NCBI GenBank assembly: GCA_964023275.1
Contig: OZ029916.1
Coordinates: forward strand, 27,999,587 to 28,063,586
Direction: 5' to 3'
DNA: 64,000 bases
Source: Norana najaformis
Taxonomy: Eukaryota; Annelida; Clitellata; Crassiclitellata; Hormogastridae
Positions 45,201 to 57,200 of this stretch are shown here, in pieces; position 1 is the first letter of the stretch, and every line of letters starts with the position of its first letter. The position numbers and the translations under genes were made by a program. The notes below the pieces were generated by a model, which was not told the DNA's origin, made no database searches, and saw only the letters and a list, made by a program, of their open reading frames with translations.

Positions 45201-48200
45201 GCAGTGTACTATATAAAGCGAGTCGGAACGGTTGAGCATTTACAATATTACAGACTTTGTGCGAGACAGTTTAAGTTACTGTTTTATAAAACTATTATTA
45301 CTTTATCCATTTAGATACAATACAGAACAGTAATGCCTCGGAAGTGCGTAAATACTGTGGACAACTTTTGTTACATTTGTGGGGAAGTGACATTTGCCAA
45401 CCAGAAGAAAAGTATCACTTATCAAGTCAAGAAGGCATATCATGCTTACTTCGAATGCAAGGTTGGTGACCAAGACAAGCCATGGGCCCCGCATATATGC
45501 TGTGCTACATGTACAACACAGCTTTCACAGTGGTTGAATGGCAAAAGACCATCAATGCCGTTTGCAGTTCCCATGGTGTGGAGAGAGCAAAGCAACCACG
45601 TAGATGCTGTTACTTCTGCTTGGTTCCTCCTCTTTCCGGTGGAATAACGAAGCAAAAGAAGTCGACAATAGTCTACCCAAACATTCCGTCAGCATTGAGA
45701 CCAGTTCCACATGGTGATGGACTTCCTATTCCAGAACCTCCAGCAGAATATATTTTCCTTGATTCATCTGATGAGGACAAGGGTGAGCCGACATGTTCTT
45801 CTCCTGGTCCGTCAGCGTGCAGTGATCCCGATTTTCACTGTGGTGCATCATCAACCCCACACAGAATAACACAGGAAGAACTAAATGACCTTGTTCGTGA
45901 TTTGGACTTATCCAAAAACAAGGCAGAATTGCTAGGATCAAGACTCCAACAATGGAATCTTCTAGAAGAAGATGTCACAATTACTTCATATAGAAAGCGC
46001 CATCAGCAGTTGGAACCTTTCTTTATGAAGGAAGGTAATCTGGTATTCTGTTCCAATATTGATGACCTCATGAATGCCTTACAGATCACTCATGACCCAC
46101 AAGAATGGAGACTCTTTGTAGACTCTTCAACACTGAGTCTTAAGGCTGTGCTTTTGCACAATGGAAACCGTCTTCCATCTATTCCATTAGCGCATGCTGT
46201 CCACATGAAAGAGACATACAATAACCTAAAACAGCTACTGCATTCCATTGACTATAACAGGTACAAATGGCACCTGTGTGGTGATTTGAAGGTAGTTGCC
46301 ATTTTAATGGGACTGCAGCAAGGATATACAAAATATATGTGTTTCTTGTGTGAGTGGGATAGCCGAGCAAGAGAGTTGCACTACGTGCGGAACGAATGGA
46401 CTCCCAGACAAAACATGGCAGTTGGACAGAAGAATATCCAGCACCCAGCTCTGGTCGAGGCTCACAAAATCCTACTACCACCCCTTCACATCAAACTAGG
46501 TTTGGTGAAGAACTTCGTGAAAGCCATGGACCGCACTTCGCCAGGTTTCCGATACCTGCATGAAAAATTCCCTCGACTCAGCGAAGCAAAGATTAAAGAG
46601 GGAGTTTTTGTGGGTCCTCAGATTAGAGAACTCTTCAAAGATGACCGCTTCAACAACTTGCTGGAGGGTGATGCGAAACAAGCATGGAATGCTTTTCGTC
46701 TAGTGTCTACAGACTTTCTGGGGAATGTTAGGGCAGAAAACTACAAGGAACTAGTAGAAGACATGCTCAAGCAGTACCAGAAATTTCGCTGCAATATGTC
46801 TCTGAAGGTGCATTTCCTTCATTCCCATCTGGATTTCTTCCCTGACAACTGTGGTATGGTTAGTGACGAACATGGCGAACGTTTTCATCAAGATATCGCA
46901 ACAATGGAGCAAAGGTACCAGGGAAAATGGTCCACTACAATGTTGGCTGACTACTGCTGGACACTCCGCAGAGATGCTCCCGAACAGCTGTACAAGAGAC
47001 AGGCAAAAAAATCTAAGAACTAGTCTATGACCTGGTTTTTACAAATATTAACTGTAAGTGTATCACTATTGGCATGCATTGTGCGATATAAAATTACTTC
47101 ATTTCAGATTACAAAAAAACTAGAGCCAATTCGGCATTTTCACTGTCATATTCGTGTTCAGCACATACAAATTGATAAGAACTGACTAATTTCATTTCAG
47201 TAACATGACTTTTGTAAAAATTTGTTGTCCAGTAATTATATCTGAGGAACTAAAGACACAGAAACTGATGCAGGGAGTATAAGGAGGCAGCCTACAACTT
47301 GCTGTGAAAGACTTTTGGGATGTGCAACAGGATAATTTAGAAAGACCATCAACACCTGGTTGATGGCTGGTGTGTTTGTGTGATGAGATGGTCGTGACAG
47401 TGTGTGCTGATGTGATAGGAATGTCTGGTGTGAATGTGTGATGAAAATGCATTGTATGTGATTAGAATGTCAAACTGTCTATCATTAACAGACAAAGAAG
47501 GCAGACAAAAGGGTTAGAAACACTTCAGGTAAGGTGAATAGTTGCAAAATGAGGCAGATACGCTGTCTTAAGCAACAGTTGTTAATGAGACTACTTTCTT
47601 AAACCTACTGTATTCAGGCACAGAGTGGAACATATTATCTTCCTAGTTCAGGATCTGTCAATTTTCAAAATGGAGTTTCATCAGCCATTGCTAGCATGGA
47701 CCTGGAAAGCAGCGTCTTTCTTCCACTTGGCTCCAACTTCACAGTCACTCTGACTTCAGCCAAATTCCTTGGAGATGGTGGTAAGTAAAATTCTTGTGCA
47801 TGAATGTCTTACAGATGTTGCTACTGGAAGCCCATTTCCAAGAACTTAGGAGATGAAGAGTTATGGGACTTCATTTAAATAAACACTGAGAAATGTCTTA
47901 ATAATTATTTTGCCCTTAGAGGCTTTGAGAAAACTCTGATATATTCTTTTGTTTTTTTTTGCAATTTATGAATCATATTGGGATTCATTCTTTGACTCAC
48001 TCTTATTTAGTTATTGCTTTTTCTGTGGATCATTATGTGGTTTATCTGTGATTCATTACATTATTCAGTTGCTTAGTCTGTAATCCTGCTTCATCTGTTC
48101 TGCATCAGTGACCATGGCACCAGATATTGTCTCTGAACAGAGCCAAGTCAAAGTCACAGTTCCTCAGATAGCAGCAAACAGCAAAGTCAGCTTCCAGTCC

Positions 48201-51200
48201 ACTGTTGTAACAGTCAACGACGGTTTGTAAGAAAGTTGTTCTGTGTCGAGTTTCCCTGTACTTTCTCGATGCCTTTCGTCTGCTATACTTTTCATGGCGT
48301 CATTAAGAGTGATGAAGAGAATTGTTAAGATGTTGTACAGTGATAAATCTGATGTGATAAAGCTTGAAGTGTGATACAGTGATAAAATGATATGATAAAA
48401 CTGATGAAATTGATGTGATAAACTGTTAACTTATGGATACAGTGATAGGTCTAATATGATGAAACTGTTAAGGTGTCACACATTGAGATGGGTGACCTGT
48501 TTTTTCTAGTGACAGGAGCTGTGATTGCAAATCTTGTGAGGCATGGCTCGTATGGATCAATACAAGTACAATGGATGTCAGGGTACCAGTCTAATGACCT
48601 CATAAGAGACTTTGCCATTGGAAGCATTACTCCTAGTTCTGGAATGGCTAGCATGGCTCATGGACAAGACACCATCCAGCTTACACTTCAGGTTAGCTTA
48701 AACTGCTATTGTTAATACTGCTGTTGTTTTATTATTGCCAGAGAAAGTGTTATTATTTGCTTGACTTTCTGTGTGTGGACGACAGAACAAGAAGAGGAAA
48801 CCATTTGTATAATAGCTGAGTGACGTAAAAGACTGGTGCTAAACAATCTTATTGACTCTAACAAAACACAGAAGTGTGATGGAAAAAGGATTAAATGTAA
48901 CACGGACACCTACACACTTTACCTAGTTCATTATTACAATGGAACTATAGAAGTTATTGTATTAGATTGAATTATTATATTCACTGATCTGCTGTGAGTA
49001 TTAGTTCTGCATGTGATGTAGTGGCACAGTGAATGGTATGCTTGCCTTTTAATTTAATGTTCATGGGTTTGAATCTGCTGAACGGGTGTTGTGTAAAATC
49101 CTTGGGCAAGTTGAGTGCCCATGGCTGCTTCTGTCACTGCATATGCTGAAAAGTACATGCAAGTGACAGAAAAAAATATGGCAAGTTGTGTGCTGAACTA
49201 GCACAAGACTAGGACTTGATGACATGGCTTGTGTTGGCTCAGGGTCTTAAACCGTGGGACATTACAAGGTTAATGCATTAATATATTTAATTTTTGTCTT
49301 GCTGTCATCATCATCATCATCATTGTAATTGCAATCATGATCATGATGATCACTGTCATCATCACTATCAGTTGCCAGGAGCTGCAAGGTTGAAAATAGA
49401 TATGCATTTGCTCGGAGATTCTTATGGTGTAAGCTAATGTATGCATGTTTTTATCAAGGCATTTATAGAACATCTTTTAATACCTCTCAAATGCATTTCT
49501 TCCCCTGCCATCTAACTGATCTAATGAGCTGCAACTTAAGGTACACAGAGAGTGTATGGAGCTTAGTTGCACGGAATAATGCGTGTATTTGGTTCCTCAG
49601 ATTTTGTTGTTTCTTCATTTGGATTATTGTCAATTGTCTGCAGACTGCTCCACAGCTGCAGAAGCCGGAGTTATTCAGCCTGTTTCTTCCAAGTACTCCA
49701 ACGGCCTCAACTATTGGAGGTGCCCAACTGCTTCCAGGATTCACCATTTGCCGTATTGATCCATACGGTGTGGTATGGTTTTCCAAGAACTCCAGATTTG
49801 TAACAGTCAGTTTAGCAAATGGACAGACATCACAGGTATGACTGCAGTCTTCAGGCCTGTGATCTCGAGTTTGCTTGTTCAATTTTTTCTTAGAGATATT
49901 GCCTTTTCCATAATTCTGTTCATGCCTCCTGTTGTCCAAGTCAGGTAATTGCTCATATTTGACCGCCTCTTTAAAAAATAATCTTCACAGACATAGTCCT
50001 CAAGGCAGAAGGATCTCTGGCTGAAGTACAAAGTACGTGTCCTGGATTTTATGGTTCTGCCAAGAACTATTAGTTTAAGAGGATACACAGAGCTTAAAAC
50101 CCTAAATGCCGAGATGAAATGCAAATGCATCAGCAATCTTCCACCATTCCAGTTGTTCTCTTTTAATCTCATTATTGTACTTTTTGTGGAAGGAACTTAG
50201 CTTGCATACTGGCATTGCAATTATTTCATTTTATTTTTTGAGCCTACCCTTATATATGAATCGTTATTTTTTAATTGAAATGTGCTTAGGCTGAGGACTT
50301 TACCTTCTCCAGAGTCACTACCCCATTAGTTGTCTGCATGAATATGTCTGTGGAATATAACGTAATGTGATGTAAATCTCCAAAATTTCTCAGCACCATG
50401 GAAACGCTGCATCAGGGAGACCAGCTTATTCGTCCATGCCACATCAGATCAGATCCACTAGAGCCGAACTGTTGAAGTCAGTTTCAGTGCTAGGGTCAGA
50501 AGCATGTTTGGGCACAAGGAGACAGCATGGTACTAATGTGTAGAAGGCGTAGTGCTCAGGTGGAATGAACTGATCCAGTGGTAGCAGGCATTGTGGTTCT
50601 TCCTTAGGTATCACTGCAGCTGGAACGATTGTATGGTTCACTGGACAGTGTCCAGGTGGACTACAAAATCTATACAGGATCGGCATTAAGAGAATTGGAC
50701 TTCAAGTATCTACAGTATGACTCCACTGTTATGACTCAAGGACAGATTTCTACAGACATCGTCATTCAGGTATATCTAGACTTGTTCCATTCCCTGTGAA
50801 TCCATGTATTTTTCTTAGTATTTTGTATCTGTACAGTAGTCTGTCCTTCACTATGTATTCTATCTACATTTGACAGAGTTTCAGTTACCACCTATCTTAT
50901 AATTTGGTTATATTAGTTGTTTGCTTATTTCAGGTCAATTCATATGGCAGTTATTTGGGAAAGGACAGATACATTTATGTAACTCTGGAAGATGTTATTC
51001 GCCCTCAGAAGGGGTCTCTCTCAGGTATTTCAGAGCACAAGGTTAAAGATATATCTCTGTGTGGTCTATGAATCATGTTGTAGATTGATTTCTTATTATT
51101 CACCAGCATCGTATCACGACAGCCTTTCACCTTTACCTCTAGGATTCAAATTTGAGTGCACCATGTAAATGTTTAATTATTTCAAGCCATGAAAACCATA

Positions 51201-54200
51201 AGCACAGTTCATAAACTGCAGTTGTCATCTCTTTGCTAAGCTAAAACATTCATCAAATGATGGGCCATGTCTCTCACAACAGAGCTTTATGAAGCTTGTT
51301 GCTAGAGATACATAATCAATAAAAGACTTGTGAAAACATCACTTTGAGACTGAGAGACAAGGTCTAAACAGTGTTGTCTTTTGTAAAATGAATGGAACCG
51401 CAAAATTCGTTCTTTGTGGTTATTTGCTTGCATTACCTTGAGGTTTTTGCCTTGTATGCTAGCCCTAGTTACCAATTACTTCCCAGATCTGGCCTTGTGA
51501 AAGACCTAGGAAAGATGGTATGGACATGGACATTTGTGCACTGTCAAAGTAATATCTGTTAAAATACCTCTGGCTAAATTGCTTTAGACATAAACTGTTG
51601 TAAATCACTGGCAATGTTGCATATTGCATGCACTTAGACAGTTCTCTGTTGCTGCAAAAGTCTGTAAGCCACAGTGACTGTGCTGTATTGGCAGACACCT
51701 AATGTCTGCTGGCATTCTTGCCACACCAATGCTTACTGGTTCTAGACTTTACTTGTAAGAGTGTATGGGGACCAGTGTTATTCGTCTTCATGTTGATATT
51801 TCTATAGCATTTTGATGGTTTTGTGTGTACGTTTCTTGCTGTAGTTCAGTCAAATTTAAATATTTTCGGCTTTCATGTTATTGATTACTTCACCTATTGG
51901 ATGTTGTAGTCGGGCTGTGTATGTGCGCTGAACAGCTGTTTAGCTATTTTATTGATTCCAGTTACAATCACTGTGCTTGGCTTTTCACAGATCTATACAC
52001 TGAAGAGATGAAGTATGGTTTCAGTGTAGGGTTTTTTACTGGGTCACCGAACGTGCTTCTACTAAATCTCAAATGGCCAGCACTGTATCGTATGGGCCTG
52101 ATAGACACTGCCTTGTTCTCACTGGAGCTTTTCTGTGTGTTTTGCCTTTGTTTAGATGCCAAGGTATGTCACAGTAGCTGGCTTATAAGGTATTGTTTAG
52201 ACATTTCTGAGTGCATATTGGTTCCACTTTGCATTGATATTAATGGTGTGTTGCTGTACTGTTGAATTATTCCTCACTGACTTAAATTGCTAAGTATCTA
52301 TGAGTTATCAGGGTGATGGTGGTGGCATTGGCAGTGTGTGGTGGTTTTGCGGGTGGTGGAAGTGGTGGTGGTTGAGTATGGTGGTGGTGGTGGTGAAGTT
52401 TGGTTGTTTGTGGTGGCAGTTGTGTTTGCTGATGGTGGTTGGTTGTGGTGTGGTGAATGATGATTTGGAAGAAATTTGAAATTTGTTTTGGATAAAGCAC
52501 AGGCATGGAAAACCAGCTAGCGCTTCTGAATAGGTGTGTGAAAGCCATTGTAAATTTGTTGAATGAATGAATAAATGAATGTGGTTTTAGGGTAGAAGTA
52601 TTTTAAAGTTTACTAGTTAATTTTGAATTAATGATACCACTACTTGTATTCAAAAAAGAGAGATGGTTAAGTGGAGCCTCCTTCTAACTTGATTCCTTAT
52701 ACATGAATTTTTATATAAAACAGTTGGGTGAATGGATTCCCCAATTTTGTTCAGTTTTCAAACCAGACCTCCTCTTTGTAACACAACCTCTTTTTAAGGG
52801 TGGCTTGTGGTATGAGGAGGTTCCAGCAGACTCTTGGTTTTGCTTGAAAAGAGTAGTTTAAACAGTCAGTCATACTTTCTGCTGTTTGCTACAGACAACT
52901 CTGCTCGAACTGCACAGAGTGGCACTACTGCAACTATTGTTGTTAGGATAGCAAGCAATCCTTATGGCTTGCTCAGTGTTTCACTGCTTCCACCGGCGAG
53001 CGATGGGAAGGTTGCGGAAGGAGGACAGATCAGCATTCTTGTTAGCAGAACAGGGAAGTTGTCTCATTATTATTCTATTTCATGCTAATCAAGTGAACTG
53101 ATGGTTGTTTGGTAATGGTTCACATGATTGTTTATGAAAGGATGTAATCTTGGCCCAAAAATTACCTAACAGCAGGTAACAGTTTCAAAATGTTTAACAG
53201 TTTCAAGGTTTGAGTAAAATTTTAAAATACCTGTGTTATATTTTGCATGAATTTCATTTTACCTCTTTAGTCTCAATACAAAACAGTTCTTAACCATCAT
53301 AGTGGGACTAAGAACACACGTGATCAGATACCACAAAGAAGCAATCAGCTTTACTAGAGATTACTTAAATACATATATTACATTATTAACCAATTAAATA
53401 GATATGTGTGTAAAGAAGTGCCTTATGTTTGAATGTTGTTTTATATCATTTGGAGTGACTTAGACTGCAACCTCTGTATGACACTGTCTGTAGGAACCAA
53501 ATCATGTTCCGTGTCATAAAGAGGTTGCATTATGAGGTCCTCTTCTAAAACTGTATTAAATTTGAGATCCATATTGTTGATTGTGTTATACTAGAACGTG
53601 CATTGTGATCTTGGTTGTTTTTCAAGGTGGTTCTGGTGTATTTTAAAATTATGTAGCACATTTTCAAGGTATCTCCTGAGAAGTGCTCCCAGTCCAGCTA
53701 TGGGAAAAGAGAAGTTTTAACTGCTGAGAAAAAGTGCACTTACATGCAGCTTCCTTAGCTAGGAAAAGATGCAGAACTGGATGAATTTCATTGCATTTTG
53801 GCATTGTTGACATGTGGTCAAAAGTGTTTGAAATGCTGTTTGAGCTATGCAGATCTGCTTGCTCATTGCACTACATGTTTTTAAAAGAGTAATAATAATG
53901 AATAATCATGTTTGTTTGACTAATTTTAGGTGGTAGTTCGGGTAATGTGAGTGCAACACTGCGAACAGTTGGAGGAGGTGAATCGTGGGATCAAAATTTT
54001 GGCCAGACACCAGGTGGCAGTAATGAGACGATCGGAAATGTTCTGAGTAACCGAGATATCACAAAGCAAGCAATAGTTGGACAGGATTATGTTAAGCTGG
54101 ATGTTCTTCTTAATTTTGCAGTAAGCCTGCTTTTAAAAGCCTATGTTAAAACGTTGCTAGAAACATATTCTTATGATTTTAAAATTAATGATTCCTGCCA

Positions 54201-57200
54201 GTGGGGTAAGTCAGTCAATGTGCTCAAATTAAATGAAACCCAGGGACGGAATATGATGATTAATCTTGCTGCAATCATGATCTTTGTTTGCCTAATTGAA
54301 GAACTGTAGTTAGAATTGAATGATTTGAATTAAAACTGGCCTGTTAATTTAAAAGATGCTTCACTTTGGCCATGTTTCATTCTGACCAGTCCAACCACTA
54401 TTTTCACTGTGTGCCCAGCCTTTGGCTTACCACTACAAGATCCACTGATTGCCTCAGCTTGATTGTTATGAGGATATAGTCAGTCCTTCCTTTAAGTATG
54501 CTGGCCTTTGTGTTCAAAATTGACTGCAATCGATATTTCAAGGCTGTGGCTCATGATGGTGTCTGCGCATTGACTGACGGACGCTTCTGACATTCTAGGT
54601 TGCCGATTCAGTTTACTGCCAGTGGTTGCCAGGGCTTCCTCCTGATTATGACTTGCCTTTTGGATTTAATCTGCTGCTTACCTCATTTGATGCTTCATGC
54701 TTTAATATATTATCACAGTAGCATTTGATTTATATTGATAGACTTGATTACAGTAGATTTTCTTGAGTTTATTATCCATACTCACCTTGAGATATGGTTG
54801 TCCAGTTGTTGATTGTTGATGTTATGTTTGTGCAACTGTCAAAACGGTACAAAGTCTTTGGACAAGTCTTTTGACAACATGGATTGATGATGTTGTTTAG
54901 GATGGTGAGACTTCAAAAAGCATAACCCTGTATATCATGAACAGCACTCAACCAGAATATGATGAATACGTTTTTGTCTACGTGACATCATTAACACAGG
55001 GTGTAAGGGTTGCTCAACCCTCAGCTGACAGTGGCCTTAAGGTAAGTTAATTTGTCTGACCATTAATAAGATGGATGGATTTTAGGGCTATTTAATGTAC
55101 TAACATAACTCTTGCTACATAATTTATGTAGTTGTTGCATTACTTACTTCAATTTAGTTTTGCAAATATTCCATAATTATTTCAGTTTCCATGCAATGAA
55201 AATGTCTTATTTTATTTTTTGGCAAAGGGATTTGCTGTTGTGACAATAATGAAACATGGCCTTTGGAATGGATGGATTGGATTTTATCCAGAAAATTCCT
55301 CAGTAATTGTCGCTGATAAAGATTCTGGCAAACCACCTGTCCTAACCATTGAGCGACAGAATGCTACATTTACATCTGTCATGGTGAGTAGGATTTTGTC
55401 GTTCTTAACAGTTCACTTTCTATCATTATCAGAGACTGGACTAAGTGGGAAAGGCGGTTATGACATTAATTTGAACATCTTCAGTTTATCTAAAGTTTTA
55501 CTTCTTTTTATCTGTTAAATAACCATGCTTCAGTGCCTTCGAGAGCTTCGTAAAAGCTGCTATAGAAATATCCAGGTTCAAAGACATACTGGTACATGGA
55601 TGCTTAAATTACCTTTTCATGACTTGATTCAAATATTCATTTTTACTCATTGCAGATATATTGTAAGCTTAATAAATTAGGTCAGTAATAACAGAATACT
55701 GTAGTGATGTGTTGCATGGTATTTTATAGGTCTACTGGCGAGCCTTAGATGGACTGATTCCCCGTTTTCCTCCTATTAACCTTGCTGACTTATTAGAAGC
55801 GACTTCAGGAAGTGTCAACTGTTATGCTGGTCAAAGATTCTGCACGTTTAGCATTGAACTGGCTGCTGATAAGGTCTGTGACAATTTAAACATTGTCTTA
55901 GTTTCTTCAGCACGATCAAAATCAGTGATTGGCACATAATGTTTGACAACAGAAAATATTGTAATTGTACTTGTAATGTGATATTTGAATAGTGGCTGAC
56001 AAGTGGATACATATATCTCAACTCATGTAATCCAGAGATTTCTGTTGCCTTGCTCTGTTGTCTTGGAACAGCTGTTTCTTGGAACAGCTGTTGTCTTGGA
56101 ACATATGGCACCAGTTGATGGTTGCTTTAAAAGGAAACCAAGGCCAGAGGCAGAATCCATTAGACAGATTTAGTCAACAGGTGAGAAAGAATTGACAAGC
56201 TAAGTGACATTTAGATAATTCCTCATTAAATCTAGTCTAGTTTTACCGTAAAATTTGTTACTGTAATTTACTAATACATCAGCAGTTTGTCATACTGAAC
56301 TAAATTGTGGCAAATCCAAGCTGCTGTTACGTAACTTCCTTATAAACCAAAATAACTGCAATCTTACGAACATACCATTGTGTTCAGCCTTCTGCAGCTC
56401 ATCTTATTTTAAATTCAAAAACAATCAGGTTGAACAGCTGCTTTTTCATTCTGTGTGTTTTCCGTGATCACAGTGCTTCCATTAGCAAGAGTTAGCTATT
56501 TTCGAGTAGTATGAACTTTTGCATAGAGATCTAGGAACTTACTGTAGCAAGATGTGTCTAGTCCTTGTAGTCAACATGTGTTTTGTTGTGTGTATGGTTT
56601 GTTTAGAAACCAAGAAATGAAACTTGGTTTCTGGTTGAACTCTATCTTGACCCATCGACGACCAGTGCTTTAATCGATCCACTGAGACGAAACTGTAATG
56701 TTACGCTTTTGAAGAGCAACTATCCCAATGGCCTCATTCAGTTTGCCACAGCATCCAGGTCTGGTAAATTTCATTCTGACCTGCAAAATATAAAGTTCAA
56801 GCTTTGACAGATAATTAGTGCAAATTTGTGCAAATAAACTAGACTAAAAGTTCTGCAGTGTAATGCAACAGAGTTTTTTGTGCCATTTCGTGGAATAAAG
56901 AAATGCCAGCTTTATTAAGATGAATGTAATTGTTGCTGAATTGGTTCTCTGTAACAAAGTTGCACTGTATTGTTAAATGGATGCTCTAGACGATGCAAAC
57001 AATGACAGTGATGACGAAAACAAGGATGAATCCCTCGTACTGCAAGATTCAAATCATGACAATGACTTGGATGCAGAGATGTCCCAACTTTGTGTGGAAG
57101 CTCACTTTCCACAAACTACCAGTATTGTTCCCATTTGTTGGTGTGACTGGTTTGTCTGTTGATGTCACAAATTTCACAGCTGGACATTTCTATGGTTCAT

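Larger units (their letters stand above)
44942..47165 (+). mobile_element. DNA transposon with terminal inverted repeats, in intron 55
   Basis: A 2,224-bp element bounded by inverted repeats. Its ends begin TGTGCTGAACACGAATAT, and the left copy (44942-44959) matches the complement of the right copy (47148-47165) base for base. Similarity continues inward for about 48 bp, including a shared ATTGGCTCT block at equal distance on both sides. Inside are a CRE and a TATA box and one large reading frame for a transposase-like protein. I see no clear target-site duplication. The superfamily is not certain. The high integrity of the ends and frame suggests a fairly recent insertion. Confidence 0.88.

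Noticed and set aside
45482..47023. 513-codon open frame as a host gene
   Set aside because: It lies between terminal inverted repeats, has its own promoter words and a frameshifted upstream part. It is a transposon gene, not a separate host gene.
51897..52265. 122-codon open frame in intron 61
   Set aside because: No family motif, atypical Cys/Leu content, and using it as an exon would break the phase match between exons 61 and 62.
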